Positions 35,543 to 48,607 of a DNA stretch of 64,000 nucleotides are shown one piece after another. Position 1 is the stretch's first letter, and each line of letters starts with the position of its first letter. Both the position numbers and the translations under genes were made by a program. The notes beneath the pieces are model-generated. The model was not told the DNA's origin, searched no databases, and saw nothing but the letters and a program-made list of their open reading frames with translations. Location of the stretch: positions 1,736,001-1,800,000 of the forward strand of contig JAGVRJ010000002.1 of the NCBI GenBank assembly GCA_019059635.1, written 5' to 3'. Source of the stretch: Proales similis (Eukaryota; Rotifera; Eurotatoria; Ploima; Proalidae).

Positions 35543-37136
35543 TCAATTACTTACCTTGTTTTTGGCTAGACTCAAATACTTTCTATTGAATGAGAACCAG
35601 ATACCGTGTTTGGTCATACTAAGACAGCGTTGAGAGCTCATATTGTAAGTACAATAAGAGTATAGTAATCTTTTCAGAAGCAAGAGCTCTTGTTTGTTGA
35701 ATTCTTTTTTCAAAAAATGCTCTGCCATCATTTGAAGAGAAAGCTGATTAATTTGTTTGAAATTTTTAGTGGTTATCGACCGTTTTGGCTTATGGTTAAA
35801 AACATCAATGGCTGATTGATATGATTTTTTTTTGCCCCAGTCTAGCTCGCAAATGCTATCTTCACTGTCACATTCAGTACTAGTTGAAACTGTGTTTGTT
35901 ATTACGTTATCAGTATTTGTTGCCGAAGTTGTAAAGAGGCGATTTGAATGATTTTCTATCGAAGTTTCACTTCGTTCCAGCTTCGGATATCGGTTGAAAT
36001 TCAAAGGGCACAAGCTGCTGGCTTCTTTGTTTGTCATAAATTCAATTTGATCCGAACCAGCAAATTTGCTGGGAGATGATTTGAACTTGTCAGCTTGAGT
36101 CGATTCAGATTTTTTGATGGTATCCTCAAGCTTTAAACTACTTGACAGTTTCGAATCGGTGCTTGGGGCGATTCTTGCAAGCGCTTTTTTTTCACCAAGT
36201 GCAGCCTCTATTTCGAGAGAGGCGTTACAATCATAAAAATCGTCGCATTCTGGATTAAAGGTGCCTGATTGCTCATTCGCGTCACTATCTCTTTCGCACG
36301 AGAAATTTAATACACATCGACGACTTCTAATAGGCGTGGTGATTCGCAAAGAATACGAACCAGTTGAAACGCTTGTTTGTAGAAGCGATGATGACGACTG
36401 GTTCGTGTCAGCGTCTAAATACCGCTCCTTAGGCGTCTCTTGAGTTGTGCTTAGCCGAAAATTGGGTCGCGAAAAGTTTTTTCTAACTCGCTCAGTGGCT
36501 TTAGAAGGAGCTTTGCATGCCTTGTTTTCTTCAAAGATTTCTTCCTGCAATTTTTTTTGTTGCTGTTTCTGTTGTATTCTTGCTGTCAAGTCTTTCAAAA
36601 ACGCATCGTCTCGCTTAGGTCGTTGATATGAAATTCTGCTCAATGGACCGATCGCTTGAAACTTGAACTCTTCAAGAGATTCAGATGAACCTGATTCATC
36701 AAAATTAGGCTGAACAAGATTGGAGGTCAATTCGCTTTGCTTAAGTTGAGTCTCGGGTGAACAGGTTTGATCGGCAACAGTCGTTAACAGTGAGTTTGTT
36801 TTCGAGTCATCGTTGAGAATATGTTGATTGTCTGATATACTCCGAGTTTTTTCCCTTAAATCTTCGCTTGAAACTCCAGTTGAAATCGTTGCATCTTGCT
36901 TTGGCTCATTCGATATATCGAGCGTGCTGACTGCATGACGTCGTTCAGTTAAACTTATTTTCCTTTTGAACTTCAATCGCGATATTTTCCCACTGGAGCA
37001 GCTTCCTTCGCTACCTGCCTCAGCAGCCTCATTATCCTTTATACATTAAAATCAAGATATCGGAGAGATTTTTTTCGTAAAATGGTATTACCTTTTTGTT
37101 GTGGAACAAATTTTTGAAATAGCCAGTGATGAACAT
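35543..37136 (-). CDS. Unrecognised, largely disordered Ser/Lys-rich protein
   Basis: Two exons are supported: 37092-37136 (starting MFITGYFKNLFHNKK) and an exon from 37036, joined in phase 0 by a 55-nt intron. The second frame continues as DNEAAEAGSEG... and runs to about 35545. The apparent TTG start at 36976 is internal. The product of about 510 aa is mostly low complexity. A Lys/Gln coiled stretch (FLKDLTARIQQKQQQKKLQEE) follows FQAIGPLSRISYQRPKRDD. There is a helical, conserved-looking C-terminus (residues ~425-500, MMAEHFLKKEFNKQELLLLKRLLYSYC). The last codons precede a perfect GTAAGT donor (AAG|GTAAGTAATTG), so the stop at 35543 is probably intronic and at least one 3' exon is missing from this model. 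I do not recognise the family. Confidence 0.55.
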
Positions 37137-38198
37137 TCATGCAAAAGAACGTCACGTCAAATCGATTTAAAAAATTGAATCTGGAAAAAAACAAATATTT
37201 TTAAAAATCGGCTACTAGCTTCATAATGACCTGACGAACGCCAGGCTCATGTATATTAGATTATAAAAAAATTGCTTTATCTTTTGCAAAAGAATTGCCC
37301 TAAAAATATAAATTAGGAATTATTCCTAACAGGGCAGAAGGCGGTCAATTCCTCACTCGACCGCTACCGCAATCAACCAACGAGATAATCAGAGCTACAA
37401 TACAAACATGATGGTCATCATCATAATCTGCTCCAATATGATCGCCCAGGCGCTGACCTATCTATTTGCAGGCAACCTTTTACCTCATCTCGGTCGATTC
37501 CGGAGTATGCTTTGTTGGCCCACTATTGATGCATAGTGAGCAAGCTAAATGCTCTCCCGCGTTAACAGTGCCGCACGAGTTAAATTTACGAACGCGTTTG
37601 GTTATTATTTAATACGACGTTAATCAGAGAGCATGCATCCGTCTGCTTATTTAACCCACTTTTGTTTGTAGCGTCATGAACTGATCGAAAGGATCAATGA
37701 GTTTAGTTCGCAGGCGCCTATGAATTTCTCTTAGGTGCTCAAATATCTTTGACCACCAGAGCACACTAAAATGCCTAATATCCTTCCAAAGACCCCCGTT
37801 CAAGTAGCTTCGATCTTTGATGCGTCATAGTTTCTACTGAAGCGCTTCGAACGGTTATTGCTTAAACAAGTTCTACAATATTTCAAGATGGAAGATAAGT
37901 ATGATTCCTCTCACATAAATACAATCGCTTCCAGTAATTGCCGCTCGATTTCTGAGTGATGGCCTACGCAAAGAACTTGCCTATCAATCACTTCCAGCTA
38001 CCGATGGTGCACTACTCACTCAATGCTGAAAACTTCATTATTCTGTTGTACATCGCACTGTGTGCAAAATAAAAAAGCGGTGTTGGTTGATTGAAAATAA
38101 AAATCTTCAAAATACAATTATCTATCTTAAAGTTAATTTATTGCTCAAAATTGTTTTGTTTCAATGAGGATAACCAAGGAAAAAAGCAATCGAATTGC
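37137..38198. other. Intergenic region
   Basis: About 1.06 kb between two minus-strand genes. No convincing ORF or RNA gene. It should hold the promoter of the 35.5-37.1 kb gene and the 3' UTR of the coiled-coil gene. Confidence 0.4.
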
Positions 38199-41100
38199 TT
38201 ATTTTATTCTGCTAAACTTAGACTGAAGAACATCGACTTTGTTTGACCAATAAGACTTTGTTTGCTCTAGTTCATTTTTCAATTCGGTGACCTTGCTCTT
38301 CCAGTAATCACTATCTACATTTTCAATTTCTTCTCTTTTTGAACCGATTGCCGTTTCCCGCAGCGGCGTACGACTTCGGCTTGAGGTGCCAGTTTGTGTC
38401 GAACTAGGCACCAAATCATCGTGTGAATCATCCTAAAAAAATCATAAATTATTATCTTTATCAGAAATGAATAAAGCATGCAGTGCTAAGATGAAATAAG
38501 TATAAAAATAGTGAGAAAGATCAAAGATTCGTGAAATTTATCCACTAAGCAAGCGAGAGAGGAATGTAAAATTACTTCATCGTAGCATGTATCGCTATTT
38601 GAGCTACTTTTCTGCTTAGACAAGTAATTACCCTAGTAGTAGCTAATAGTTGTAGATGCCTCCCACGTTAAACAAATGACTTACTTTGTTTGACTTATTC
38701 TTACACGGGCTGCTGCTTCTACTGCTAGTTGTGCGACGTGGTTGCGAAGGAGGGCTATTAACTGAAGTAAATGTTTTTATGAGCTGGTTTTTGCTCTCAA
38801 GCTGAATTTCAAGCGCTTGTCTAAGTGCTGTCTCTTTTTCAATTTCCTCCCTCTGAGTTTGATTTTCGCGCTTTAATGCGCTCAACTGTTGGGTTAGAAG
38901 TTGTAGGCTATCCATATTAGTTCTCAAACGAGTTTGAAGCTCTTCTACTGTCCTATTGCCTTCGCTGCTGTTTATATTTAGTTTCTGCCTAAATAAAATT
39001 TTAAAAATTTAACGTAAAATTTTCAAGAGGTATAAGCTTACTCATATTCCTTGAGGCGTTTTTGAAGTTGCTGCAAAAGAGCTTGCTGTTGGTTAAGATG
39101 ATTCTGGAGCGCTTTAATCTTTTCCTTGTCTAAGGCGGAGGTCTCAAGTTCACACTTCATCCGTTTATTTTCTTGCTTAATATGTTCACTTTCACTTGCT
39201 AGCTTTTCTCGTTGAGCATTTAAGCTCATAATTGTCGCTGCTTGCTCTCTAATTTTTACTCCAAGCTTTTCTCCGTTAGCCCTGTATTGAAACAGAACGT
39301 GAAGCTTAACGAAAATGAGCAGTAAGAATCACGACTAAAACCTCTGTTCTTGAATCCATGCATTGACATTCGAAATGACCAATTCAGAATCTTTTTGTAT
39401 TCGTTCAGTATTTTCACGAGATTTTTCAACTGAATTTTCCAGGTTCTTGTTTGTTTCAGCAAGTTGAGTGCATTTCATACGCAAATCGGAAACCTCATTC
39501 TCATATTTAGACACCTGAAATTAAACAAAAATTCAGTTTGAAAAAATAAAAAATATTGCTTCTAACTCCTGACCTCCTCGCTTTTCCTTTTAAGAGCTGT
39601 TAAGACGTTTTGTAATTCATTTTTCAGATCTTGAACGACGAGTTCACGTTCGGCGAGTTCTTTCTCCAAACATTTCGACTTTTCTTCGTTGAATTTTGCA
39701 TTTGATTTCAAGTTTCTCATCTCTTCATCGCAGTTTTTTAGCTTTGTAGTAAAAACTTGGCTTTAATTAACAATTAAACAAGTAATGGGTTAAAACATAC
39801 TTTTAATAAATTTTTCTGAAATTCTTCTTGAAGTTTCTTCAATTCATTTTTAACAAATTTATATTTATCCTCGTATTGAGACAGCTGATTGAAAAAAAAT
39901 TAGACACAGTGATTAAAGATGCCAAAATAAAGTTATACCTGATCCATAAGGCATTCGTTGGTTTGTTTAAGGCTTGATAATTCATTTTTAAAAAAAGCAT
40001 TCTCTTTTGACTTTTCGCTTAACGCATCTAATGTTTCTCTGTAATTGCTTTCGCCTGCTGTTATCTTGAGTTTTAAATCATGTGTCTTTTTTACCGATTA
40101 AGTTTAGCCATCATTTTACTATCTTAAAAGAACTGAAAATTTTCCTTACTAATTGCTGACTCTGGATTAGATCATTTGAACAATCTCTGAATTTTTTTTG
40201 GAATTTTTCTAAATCGCATTTGTACATGCCTATGGCCTCTTCGTATTTTTGAATCTAAAATAATTAAATTTTCTTTAATGGTCAGCTTTTAGCAGATGTT
40301 AAGGATATTACTTCAGCTTCGAGATGGGCTTTTTGCTTTTCCACAGTTGTTACAGTCGTACCAAGGACTTTCATCTCACCATCTTTGTTAGCCAACTGCT
40401 CTTTTGATTGTCGCAGAAATTCATGAACTGAATCAATTTCCTTGTACAAGGAGTCGATTTTGACATCTCGGTCTTTGAGCTTTTAATTTCGATTAGTAGT
40501 TGATAATATTTTGGCAAAACTTGGATGCATTCAAGCTCACTTTGGTCGTTAGATCTTTGATTTGCTTTCCATTTATTTCGCGCTCATTTTGTACCTCATA
40601 ATGGTTTTGTTTCAATTGTGTAATTAGCTGTTGACTTTCTTGCTGTTTGGTTCGTTCAGTTCTTAATTTGAGGGCAAAAAACCTTAGGCATTCAATACGA
40701 GTGAGCGAATTTTAGCAAAATACCTCAAGTCATTTTGAAGCTGCTTAATTTGATGATCGTACTGAGATAGTTGTTCGAACATCAATCTTTCTTGTTCTCG
40801 ACGAGTTTCGAGCTCATGCTGCATTTTATAACAACTTGCTTTATTCTTCGAATTCTCTTGATTTAAAGCAACCATCTCTTCTTTGTTGGCGCATAAATCT
40901 TTTTTAAGCTTTTCGATAAACTTCTTTAGTTCTTCAATCTCTTCCTCATAGCTTCTGGTTCTCTCTTTGAGCATTTTTATTTCAGTCTGTTGCTTTTGTG
41001 AATGTTGCTCTAGCCTCACATATTCGGCTACTTTTAATCTGATTTCTTCCTGTATTTGCTCTAGGTTTCTATTGATCAGCACGAATCTCTCCTCAATTTG

Positions 41101-44100
41101 AGTTTTCTTTGTGTCTATTTTTTAGGATATGTTATCATTCATTTAATTTGATTTACTGACCTCTGACAAAGAATGTTGTAGTTGACCCCTTGCTTCATTC
41201 AGCTCAGATCGAACATCCTCGATTTCACTCAATTGGTCATTCAGCTAAAATAAAGCGTTTATTAGTTGAAAAAAATGGCTTGAAAGAATTTCTATTAGAA
41301 ACTCAAACCATTCGCTCTTTCTCCTCGTTCATTGTTTCCAAATCACGATTTGCTGCTTTGAGAGATTCAAAGGTGGATAAGAGTTTTGTAATCTTTAATT
41401 AAAAGAGGATTAATCCTAAATTTTAAAATATCTAAGAAGAATTATATTAAAAAGCTTACTTCCTCGTCTTTGAATTTGATTTGAGCTTTGAGGTTTTCAA
41501 GCTCTTGAGTAATTAAGAAAATTCTTTGATTTGCTTGGTCTATTCGCTCATTCGAATGCTCTTTGTCCTTTTCTCTTTCATTAAGTTCAGCACTCAAGAT
41601 GCTCTTTTCGTGTTCAAGTTGTTTAACCTTGGTAATAACGTTCAAGTCAAAGTAATTTAAAATTTCTCGATTGTAGGAAATCAAACAAACCTCCTCCCTC
41701 AACTGCTGATGTGAAGATGTGAATTGCAGTTGTAGATCAGACATGTCACTTTCAAGCCGAGTGATTTCCCGCTCAGCGCTTCTTTTCTGTTCAACCACCT
41801 CATCAAAGTCTTTTTTGAACAATTGGTACTCGTCCCAGAGCTCGAGGTGTTTTCTTTTATTTATTTCAGCTTCGTTATTTGCCTCCTCAAGTTCATATTC
41901 CATCTGAGTCATTTTATTCTCTCGACAATTTATGTCGTCTACTGTATATTGAAACTTAAGCTGGTAACTCTTGAACTCATTTTGAAGTCGCTGCAATCGA
42001 TCATCAACCTCATTAAACTTGAAAAAAAATCGATTTATTAACGCCAGCAGCAATTAAGGGCTTAAATATAAAACAAACCTCTTCTTCCTTTTCTTTTAGT
42101 TTCCCCAATGCCGTTCTGAGGTTTGACTCAACTTGTGCTTGGGCCTGACCAATCTTTTCCAATTCTTCATTAGCCTTTTGAAGCTGATCGCTGAGCCGTT
42201 CGTTAGTCTGATGAAGCTGCTTAAGATCAGAGTATTTTTCTTGGAGCTGCTTATTCAAGTTAGAATTCTCTGTTCGCAAGTTCTCTACTTCATGCTCCTT
42301 TGACTCACTCTGTTTATGAAAATAACATTTCTGTCTAAAAATTGAGAGAATAAAAAATTAGTTAAAAAGGTAACTGACTTGAAACTTGTGCTCCACGACC
42401 AGCTGATTTAAACGTTTGATCTCTTCTTCTAGTAGTCGAAAGTTGGCTCTAGTATTTTCTACTTGAGTTTCTTGGTCATTTGCTTCAATTGTTTTCAGCT
42501 CTAGTTGTTGAGTGACCACTCTGAACTGCTCACGAAGCGCATTTAGATCACTACTGAGCTCACAAACTCTACGTTCTTCTTCTAGCTTGAGACGTTCTTC
42601 TCTTACAAGTTTGTGGGCCAATTGCTCATTTTCAAAATTTTTCGCTTCCAAGCCTTGACTCAGTTCATTAACTTCTCGTTTCAAATTGCTTATTTTGCTC
42701 ATGAATTCGTTCAGCTCAAGTTTGGTATGAGCTAACTCATCGTTTAAAATTTGATAATTTTGTTTGTAGCTTTTAATCTCCTCTTCATGATTGCGAATAT
42801 TATTTGTCCAATCTTGCTTGATATTTTCGATCGTTTTTTCCTTATGGCTGCATTCTTGTTTGATAATATCGAACTCATATTCAATGGATTCGAGCTTTTT
42901 TTCAAGATTATGGTTCAAAGTGTTTATCTGATCATTTTCTTGGTGAAGCTGCGCAATATCGGCGGCTTGCTGCTTTATTCTTGAGTTTAAGCGATCGATC
43001 TCTTCATTTTGAAGTCTATATTCATCCTTTGAGTTAATTAACTTTTGATGCACAAGATCTAATTCAGATTTAATCTTAATAATTGTCTGATCTCGCTGTG
43101 AGACTTCGAATTGGCATATTTGATGTTTTTCAACACTGATAGCCAGTTGGGATCGGAGGCACTCAAGTTGACCACTCATCTTATTGTTATCTTGTGTAGC
43201 TGACTCAAGTCGCGCGTTGAGTATTGTATTGTCACTTTTATAAGTATCTATGTCGTCTTTAAGACATTTTACCTTGATTCCATTGTTTTAATGGAAAATA
43301 TTAAAAATCTTGCACAAGAAGAGATTTTCTTTGATTTAATTATTGATTACATTCAGTATTAATTCTTCAATGTCTGTCTCGGCTTGTTTCAAGTTTTTCT
43401 CTAATGACGCAACTTTAATCGAGTTTGAATCGCGCTCTTGGGTTAAAGATCGGCTTAATTCAGCAATCTTTATCTCGCAGCTATTAAGCTCTTCTTCTAA
43501 CTTTTGAATTTTATCTAGGCTAGCTTGAAACTGAATTAAGACAGAATAAGAAATATTAACTAAATGGAAAATCTTGCAAGTAAAATTATAACCTCATTTG
43601 ATTTTTTCTGATTAACTTCACTCAACCGGTCAACTTCATTAGCCAGCTTTTCAATTGCTTTTTCCTTGAGCTGGATCTGTATAGATTACACCGATTAATA
43701 AGATAAATTATTTTTATATTTCTAAAATTAAATAAAGCTTACTTTATCAACTAGTTCAAGATTTTTTTCCTCCATTTTCTGATTTTCTGACTTAAGTTCG
43801 TTAATTTCTTCGTTTTTTAGTTGAATCTTATAATGAAAAAAGCATTTCAAAATTAAGAATGGTCAATCAAATAATAAAACTAAATAAAAAAAGTGTTGGG
43901 GTGTCTTTTTAAGTGCAAAAAAACTAGATTGTGATGGGTTCAAAGGGATGGGTGATCTAGTCAAAAGAGATATATTCATATTAACTCTTTTTTACATGCT
44001 CGTTTTCTTTCTTATGAATGCTGACAAGCTCATTACAAGCTTTAATTAGCTTTTTATAAAATATTTGATCTGCTCTTTTTAAATTAGATCAGATATAGAT

Positions 44101-47100
44101 TATTTTACCTTTTGCTCTAAATCCTCTTTGTCAAATTTTAAGTTAAGAATTTCGCTGGAAGTATCTTTTCGCTCTTCCTCAAACTTAAACAACTTTTCAC
44201 TTGAATCTTTAAGCTGATAATTTAGCTCTTCTATATGACGCTGTAAGTGTGAAATCATATCCTCTCGGCTTTTGGATGAGTATTGGTATCCGATCGATTT
44301 TTGTTTAAAATTACTGATCAGTAGTTCGTATTCTCTTAGCTTATCTTCCAAATTGGTTAAATGGCCTTTTAAAGATTCGCGTTCCAATTTAAGCTGAGTG
44401 ACAATCTCATCCTTTTTTACAATCTGTTAGATCATTATAATTAGATTAAACCTCGTAAAAGTCAAATGTTGCTCAAAGTTTTCTAACCTCATTATGTAAA
44501 ACATCACATTCGTTTTTAAAGTCAACCTGTTTTGTATGCAACCGTGATTCATTTCGCCCAAGCTCTGCCACAAGTGCATCATGTTCTCTGCGCAGCGATT
44601 CATTTTCGCGTTCCAGTTGCTCAATTTCGATTAGTCTTGTTGAGTTCTAAATAAATAAAAAGGCATGAAATATATTCCATTTTTGGGAAATAAAGCTTAA
44701 TGAGAGTCGACCTCGTCTTGAAGCCTATTAACGTAGTCATCTCTTTCTTTTAGTTGGGCAGTTGTTTTTTGCAATTGATTGCGAAGCTCAAACTCGCCTT
44801 CGCTTATTTCCGATCGAAATTTATCTAGTTCACGCTCTTGCTCACCAATTCTGGCTTTGCAACTAAGCAGTTCAATAGTTGCTAGATCGATTTCTTCAAG
44901 CTGCTGGGCATTCTTTTTCCGAATAGTAGAAAATAATATAGCACCATAAACGATTTTTTCTTACTTTCTCCCAGGCTTGGTTTATTTCTTCTTTTAATCT
45001 GCCGATTCTTTCATCTTTTGCTATCATCTCCGACTTACTCTTATCGATCTGTTCCTTTAGCTCTTTACGAAGTTTAAGAAGCTCATCTTGGCGTTTGTTC
45101 AGCTAAAGGGTGTTTCATAAGATTTTTATCCCAGGCAAGCGCTTTCTAATAGTTACTTCTTCCGACAGCCGTTCTTGACTCTCTCTTGCCGCATTTTGAA
45201 GTGTTTGCATGTCGGTATTTAATATTTTATTCTTGAACTAATATAAGTATTTCTTCATTGATTGAAATAGATTTAAAGGTCACCTTATTTTTTAACTCTT
45301 CACATTCTGACTTAAGACCCTGAAGTGTCTGGTCATACATTCGGAATTTTGATGCGCTATCTTGATTCTAAAGAAATAGTTACAATTTCATTGCGGTAAC
45401 TAACAGAATTGGAGTTGGATAACCTTCGAGCGCTCTTCTTCGTACCAACTTTTCCATTCGTAAATTTCCCTCTGACATTGCGCCAGCTGATTCATCAGAT
45501 TGTTATTCTATCAAATAAAAAGAATTGAGAAAATAAATTACGAAATGAAAAACTGAATCTAAGCGTGAAATCTAAACTTGAATGCAATGGGTGTAAAACT
45601 GAATTGATTCAACTAAGTGCGGAAAGGAAAAGTAGGAAAGATCGTTTGAAGTGTGTGGTGAATTTCAAGATTTCAAGAATACCTCGCTTTGCATGAAATT
45701 CACTTCACACCCAACAGCTTTTAGTTTTTCAGTCAGCTGATAAAACTAAATTTAATAATTTTGATTCACATTTTTATCATAGTTATATCAAAAAGGCTGT
45801 TTAAGACAAAAAACCTTACCTCCGAACTGGAGGCATCTCTTTTCTCCTGAACAATAAGTAATTCCATCCTAAGGCAATCAAGTTCCTTATCGCGATTACG
45901 CAGTTGGGTTTCAAGTTCTTTCGCATGCCCGTTTTCAAACTCAGAGTGGCTTTGAGCTTTTAGCTTCTTTAGCTTTTGATGGATTAATAGCTCAATTTTA
46001 TGGTACTTTAATATTATGTTTCAATTACCTCTTCTTTTAGAGATTTTTTTTCCAAATCTAAACGATTGAGTTTGGCTTTAAGTTCATTACATTCCGTTAT
46101 CCATCGTTTAAGTTCAAGATCTTGACAAATAATTGTAGCTTGATCATTTATTCCACCTCGCTTAAAAAATATTATCGTTTCGTTTTGAAAAAGCTAAATC
46201 AACTTGAAGCTTACCTCGTTTGAATTTTGATCAAGCATATTAGTAAGATGTGAAATTTTTTTTCCTTGTTTTCCTATTTCATGTCTGAGTTTTTCTATTT
46301 CGATTTTTTGCATTTTATTTTCGTTCTTTAGCGTTCTTAATTCAGTCTTTTTATTTGTAAGCTGAAAAGACAATATTTACTTTGGTAGCTTTAATTATTT
46401 TATTTAAAATTAAATAATTACTTCTTTTGAGATGATTTCCATGCTTTGCGAATTGGTTTGAATATTTGAATCTTCATTTTTTAGACTCTTTGCTAAACCG
46501 ACCGCTTCTTTGATTGTACTCAAACAACTTTCTCGATTCCTTATCTAAATTTTTTCGCTTAAATTTTTTCAATGGTCATTGTTCTCTATTAATACTTACG
46601 CCATTAATAAGTGATTCGTATTGATTTCTGATCGTTTCCAACTCGCAAGAGAGAGCTTCGCCTCTTGATTGAGCCAGGGGAGAATAAGTGTTTGTTAAAA
46701 CAAAATTAGCTTTATTCCCCGCCGCAAATTCTTCAAGTATGGTTGCTGGAATTTCACGAAAATCTTTGCTGTTAAGCTTTTCTCAAGTTTTAGTCTTGTC
46801 TTGATATAAACAAAATTAAAAATGTTAAACCTCAAAATGACCAGTTTCCCTTCCAATTTTTAAAGCTGTTAGCAAACAGTTTAGGTCATGCGACATGTTG
46901 ATTAATCTTGCTTTCAATTCTTCTTTTTCTAAACCACTTTGCTTAAAATTTAAAATAATAATTGTTGACTTGAAAATTCTTCAGATTTAAATAATTACCA
47001 AAATATCTCTATGTAGCTTAAATTCGTCTTCAGTCAAATATTGTGACTGAATTCAATACTTAAGTTAGAATTTTTTGATAAAAATTTGTTTAATTTAATA

Positions 47101-48042
47101 CCTTCTCAATATTGATGAGCTTCAAACTCAAGTTTTCTTTCAAATTTCTGATCGCGAAATCTCGGTCTGCTAATTCATTTTTAAGATTTTTGCACTCTTT
47201 CTCTAGTTCTTGAATTTTAACCTGTAAAAATAATTAAATTTTATCTAGCTAATATATTAAAGAGCTAAATTTGGCAACCTCAAAAATTTCTGTTTTGTAT
47301 TTGTTTTCCTTACTAATAATGCTTGTTTTCTCTAGAATGGTCAGATCGGTTGTATCTGTCTCCTTAAAAAAATTATGTCATTCCAGATATTTCGTTATTG
47401 GATATTCAATCGAAATACTTCAATTTCCTTTTAAAAAATAATTATTTTAATTATTATTATTTTTCATAAATCAAAGAACTAACTGCTTGGTGAGTTTTTA
47501 AAACTTCGATCTGCTTTTTTAGTTGATGCTCTAAGTTAGAAGAATCCTTGAAGGAAATGACTATTTGAGAGCACTAGAAATATGTATATTTTAATTTACA
47601 ACTAACCCTTATTTTTGTTTCTAAGCTTGATACTTGTTGTTGTAATCCAGCAATCTCAGACTCTAAATGCACATTGCGATTGTTGAGCTCCTTTTGATGA
47701 TATAATAAAAGAGAATCGGTCAATTCAAATACTGTTATTTACGTTGTTCACGGCTTGAGCTTTATCAAGCTCCAATTCTAGCTCGCAGACTTGTTTTTTT
47801 GTTTCATTCTCTAATTCTTGAATTGTTTGAACTAGCATATGATTTTGCTCACAAAGATCATTCACAAAAGATTGAAGTAAGTGGATTTTTGAATTTTTCG
47901 CCTCCTCATTGGGTATCTCAACGGAATCGAAATCTGTAAGCTTGCTAAAATAAACGGATTTCATCTCTTTCATAAGGGCTTCCATTCGGGTTCCAATGCT
48001 CTCTCTTGGTTGATAATTCGACCTTGAAGATGAGTCCAACAT
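38199..48042 (-). CDS. Giant coiled-coil protein of many phase-0 exons
   Basis: This is one gene of several dozen short exons separated by introns of mostly 50-70 nt. I estimate about 2,300-2,500 aa. Exon 1 is 47743-48042 (MLDSSSRSNYQPRESIGTRM...). Exons 2-10, traced by eye to about 46.2 kb, all start and end in phase 0. The last two exons, KSSSNSDTCYDE (~38.6 kb) and 38199-38432, also join in phase 0. Almost the whole protein is charged heptad coiled coil rich in E, K, Q, L and N. Only the ends are non-coiled: a Ser-rich head and a Ser/Pro-rich C-terminal segment (SPPSQPRRTTSSRSSSP), followed by a short final coil (SDYWKSKVTELKNELEQ). I recognise no motor, CH, GRIP or PACT motif. The general class is a centrosomal, golgin or rootletin-like scaffold, but I cannot name the family. 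Exons between 38.7 and 46 kb were not all traced. Confidence 0.7.
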
Positions 48043-48607
48043 TTTGCGGTGCTGATTGGAAGTTATTTGTAGTAATAAATGTAAATTGATAGATTTTTAA
48101 AGTAAAACGATAAAGGTAAAGCTGCTATGTGAGCGGTAATGTAAAAACGGTCAAGCAAAATATTTCATAGAGATGTGTTGCCTAGGTAACAAAATCGTCG
48201 GCTGACCAACTTGAACGAAAAATGCATGAAACTAGGCTTTATGATGATTATAATAGACTAAAAAGCTAAAAATTAATACATGCACTTGCCTAGAGAGCAT
48301 TGAACTAATAATGTCGACAGAGAACTAGAGCTAAATTGAACAAAGATTTTTTTTAGTAAACCATTATTTTAATTTAAATTTAAAATAAGCGTGTTACAGA
48401 TTAATATCATCATTCAGTGCTCGAAATGCTGAAAAGAGTCACCGATTATGTCAATTCGAACTGAATTTTTCCCTAAAAATAAAAATTGGTCGGTTTAAGC
48501 TAAAAGATTTTATTGATTACTCAATAAAAGTGAGGTAAGTCGTGAAGGAAGGTTTGGGCTAAGGAAGCGAGGGAATGTAAATGGTGCGCAAGTATTGGTG
48601 GACTTAT
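48043..48607. other. Spacer containing a displaced ZMYND12 exon fragment
   Basis: The left part is the promoter of the coiled-coil gene. From about 48345 to 48406 the sequence resembles the ZMYND12 intron at 59693-59757. From 48409 on it matches the last exon of ZMYND12 and the shared 3' flank of the alveolin-like genes. Confidence 0.7.
48409..48463 (+). pseudogene. Fragment of the last ZMYND12 exon, outside its gene
   Basis: Bases 48409-48463 are the same as 60086-60141, the end of the ZMYND12 coding sequence including its TGA (HSVLEMLKRVTDYVNSN, then stop). No other ZMYND12 exon is present here, so it is a non-functional passenger of the duplication. It lies antisense, downstream of alveolin-like copy A. 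Confidence 0.85.
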
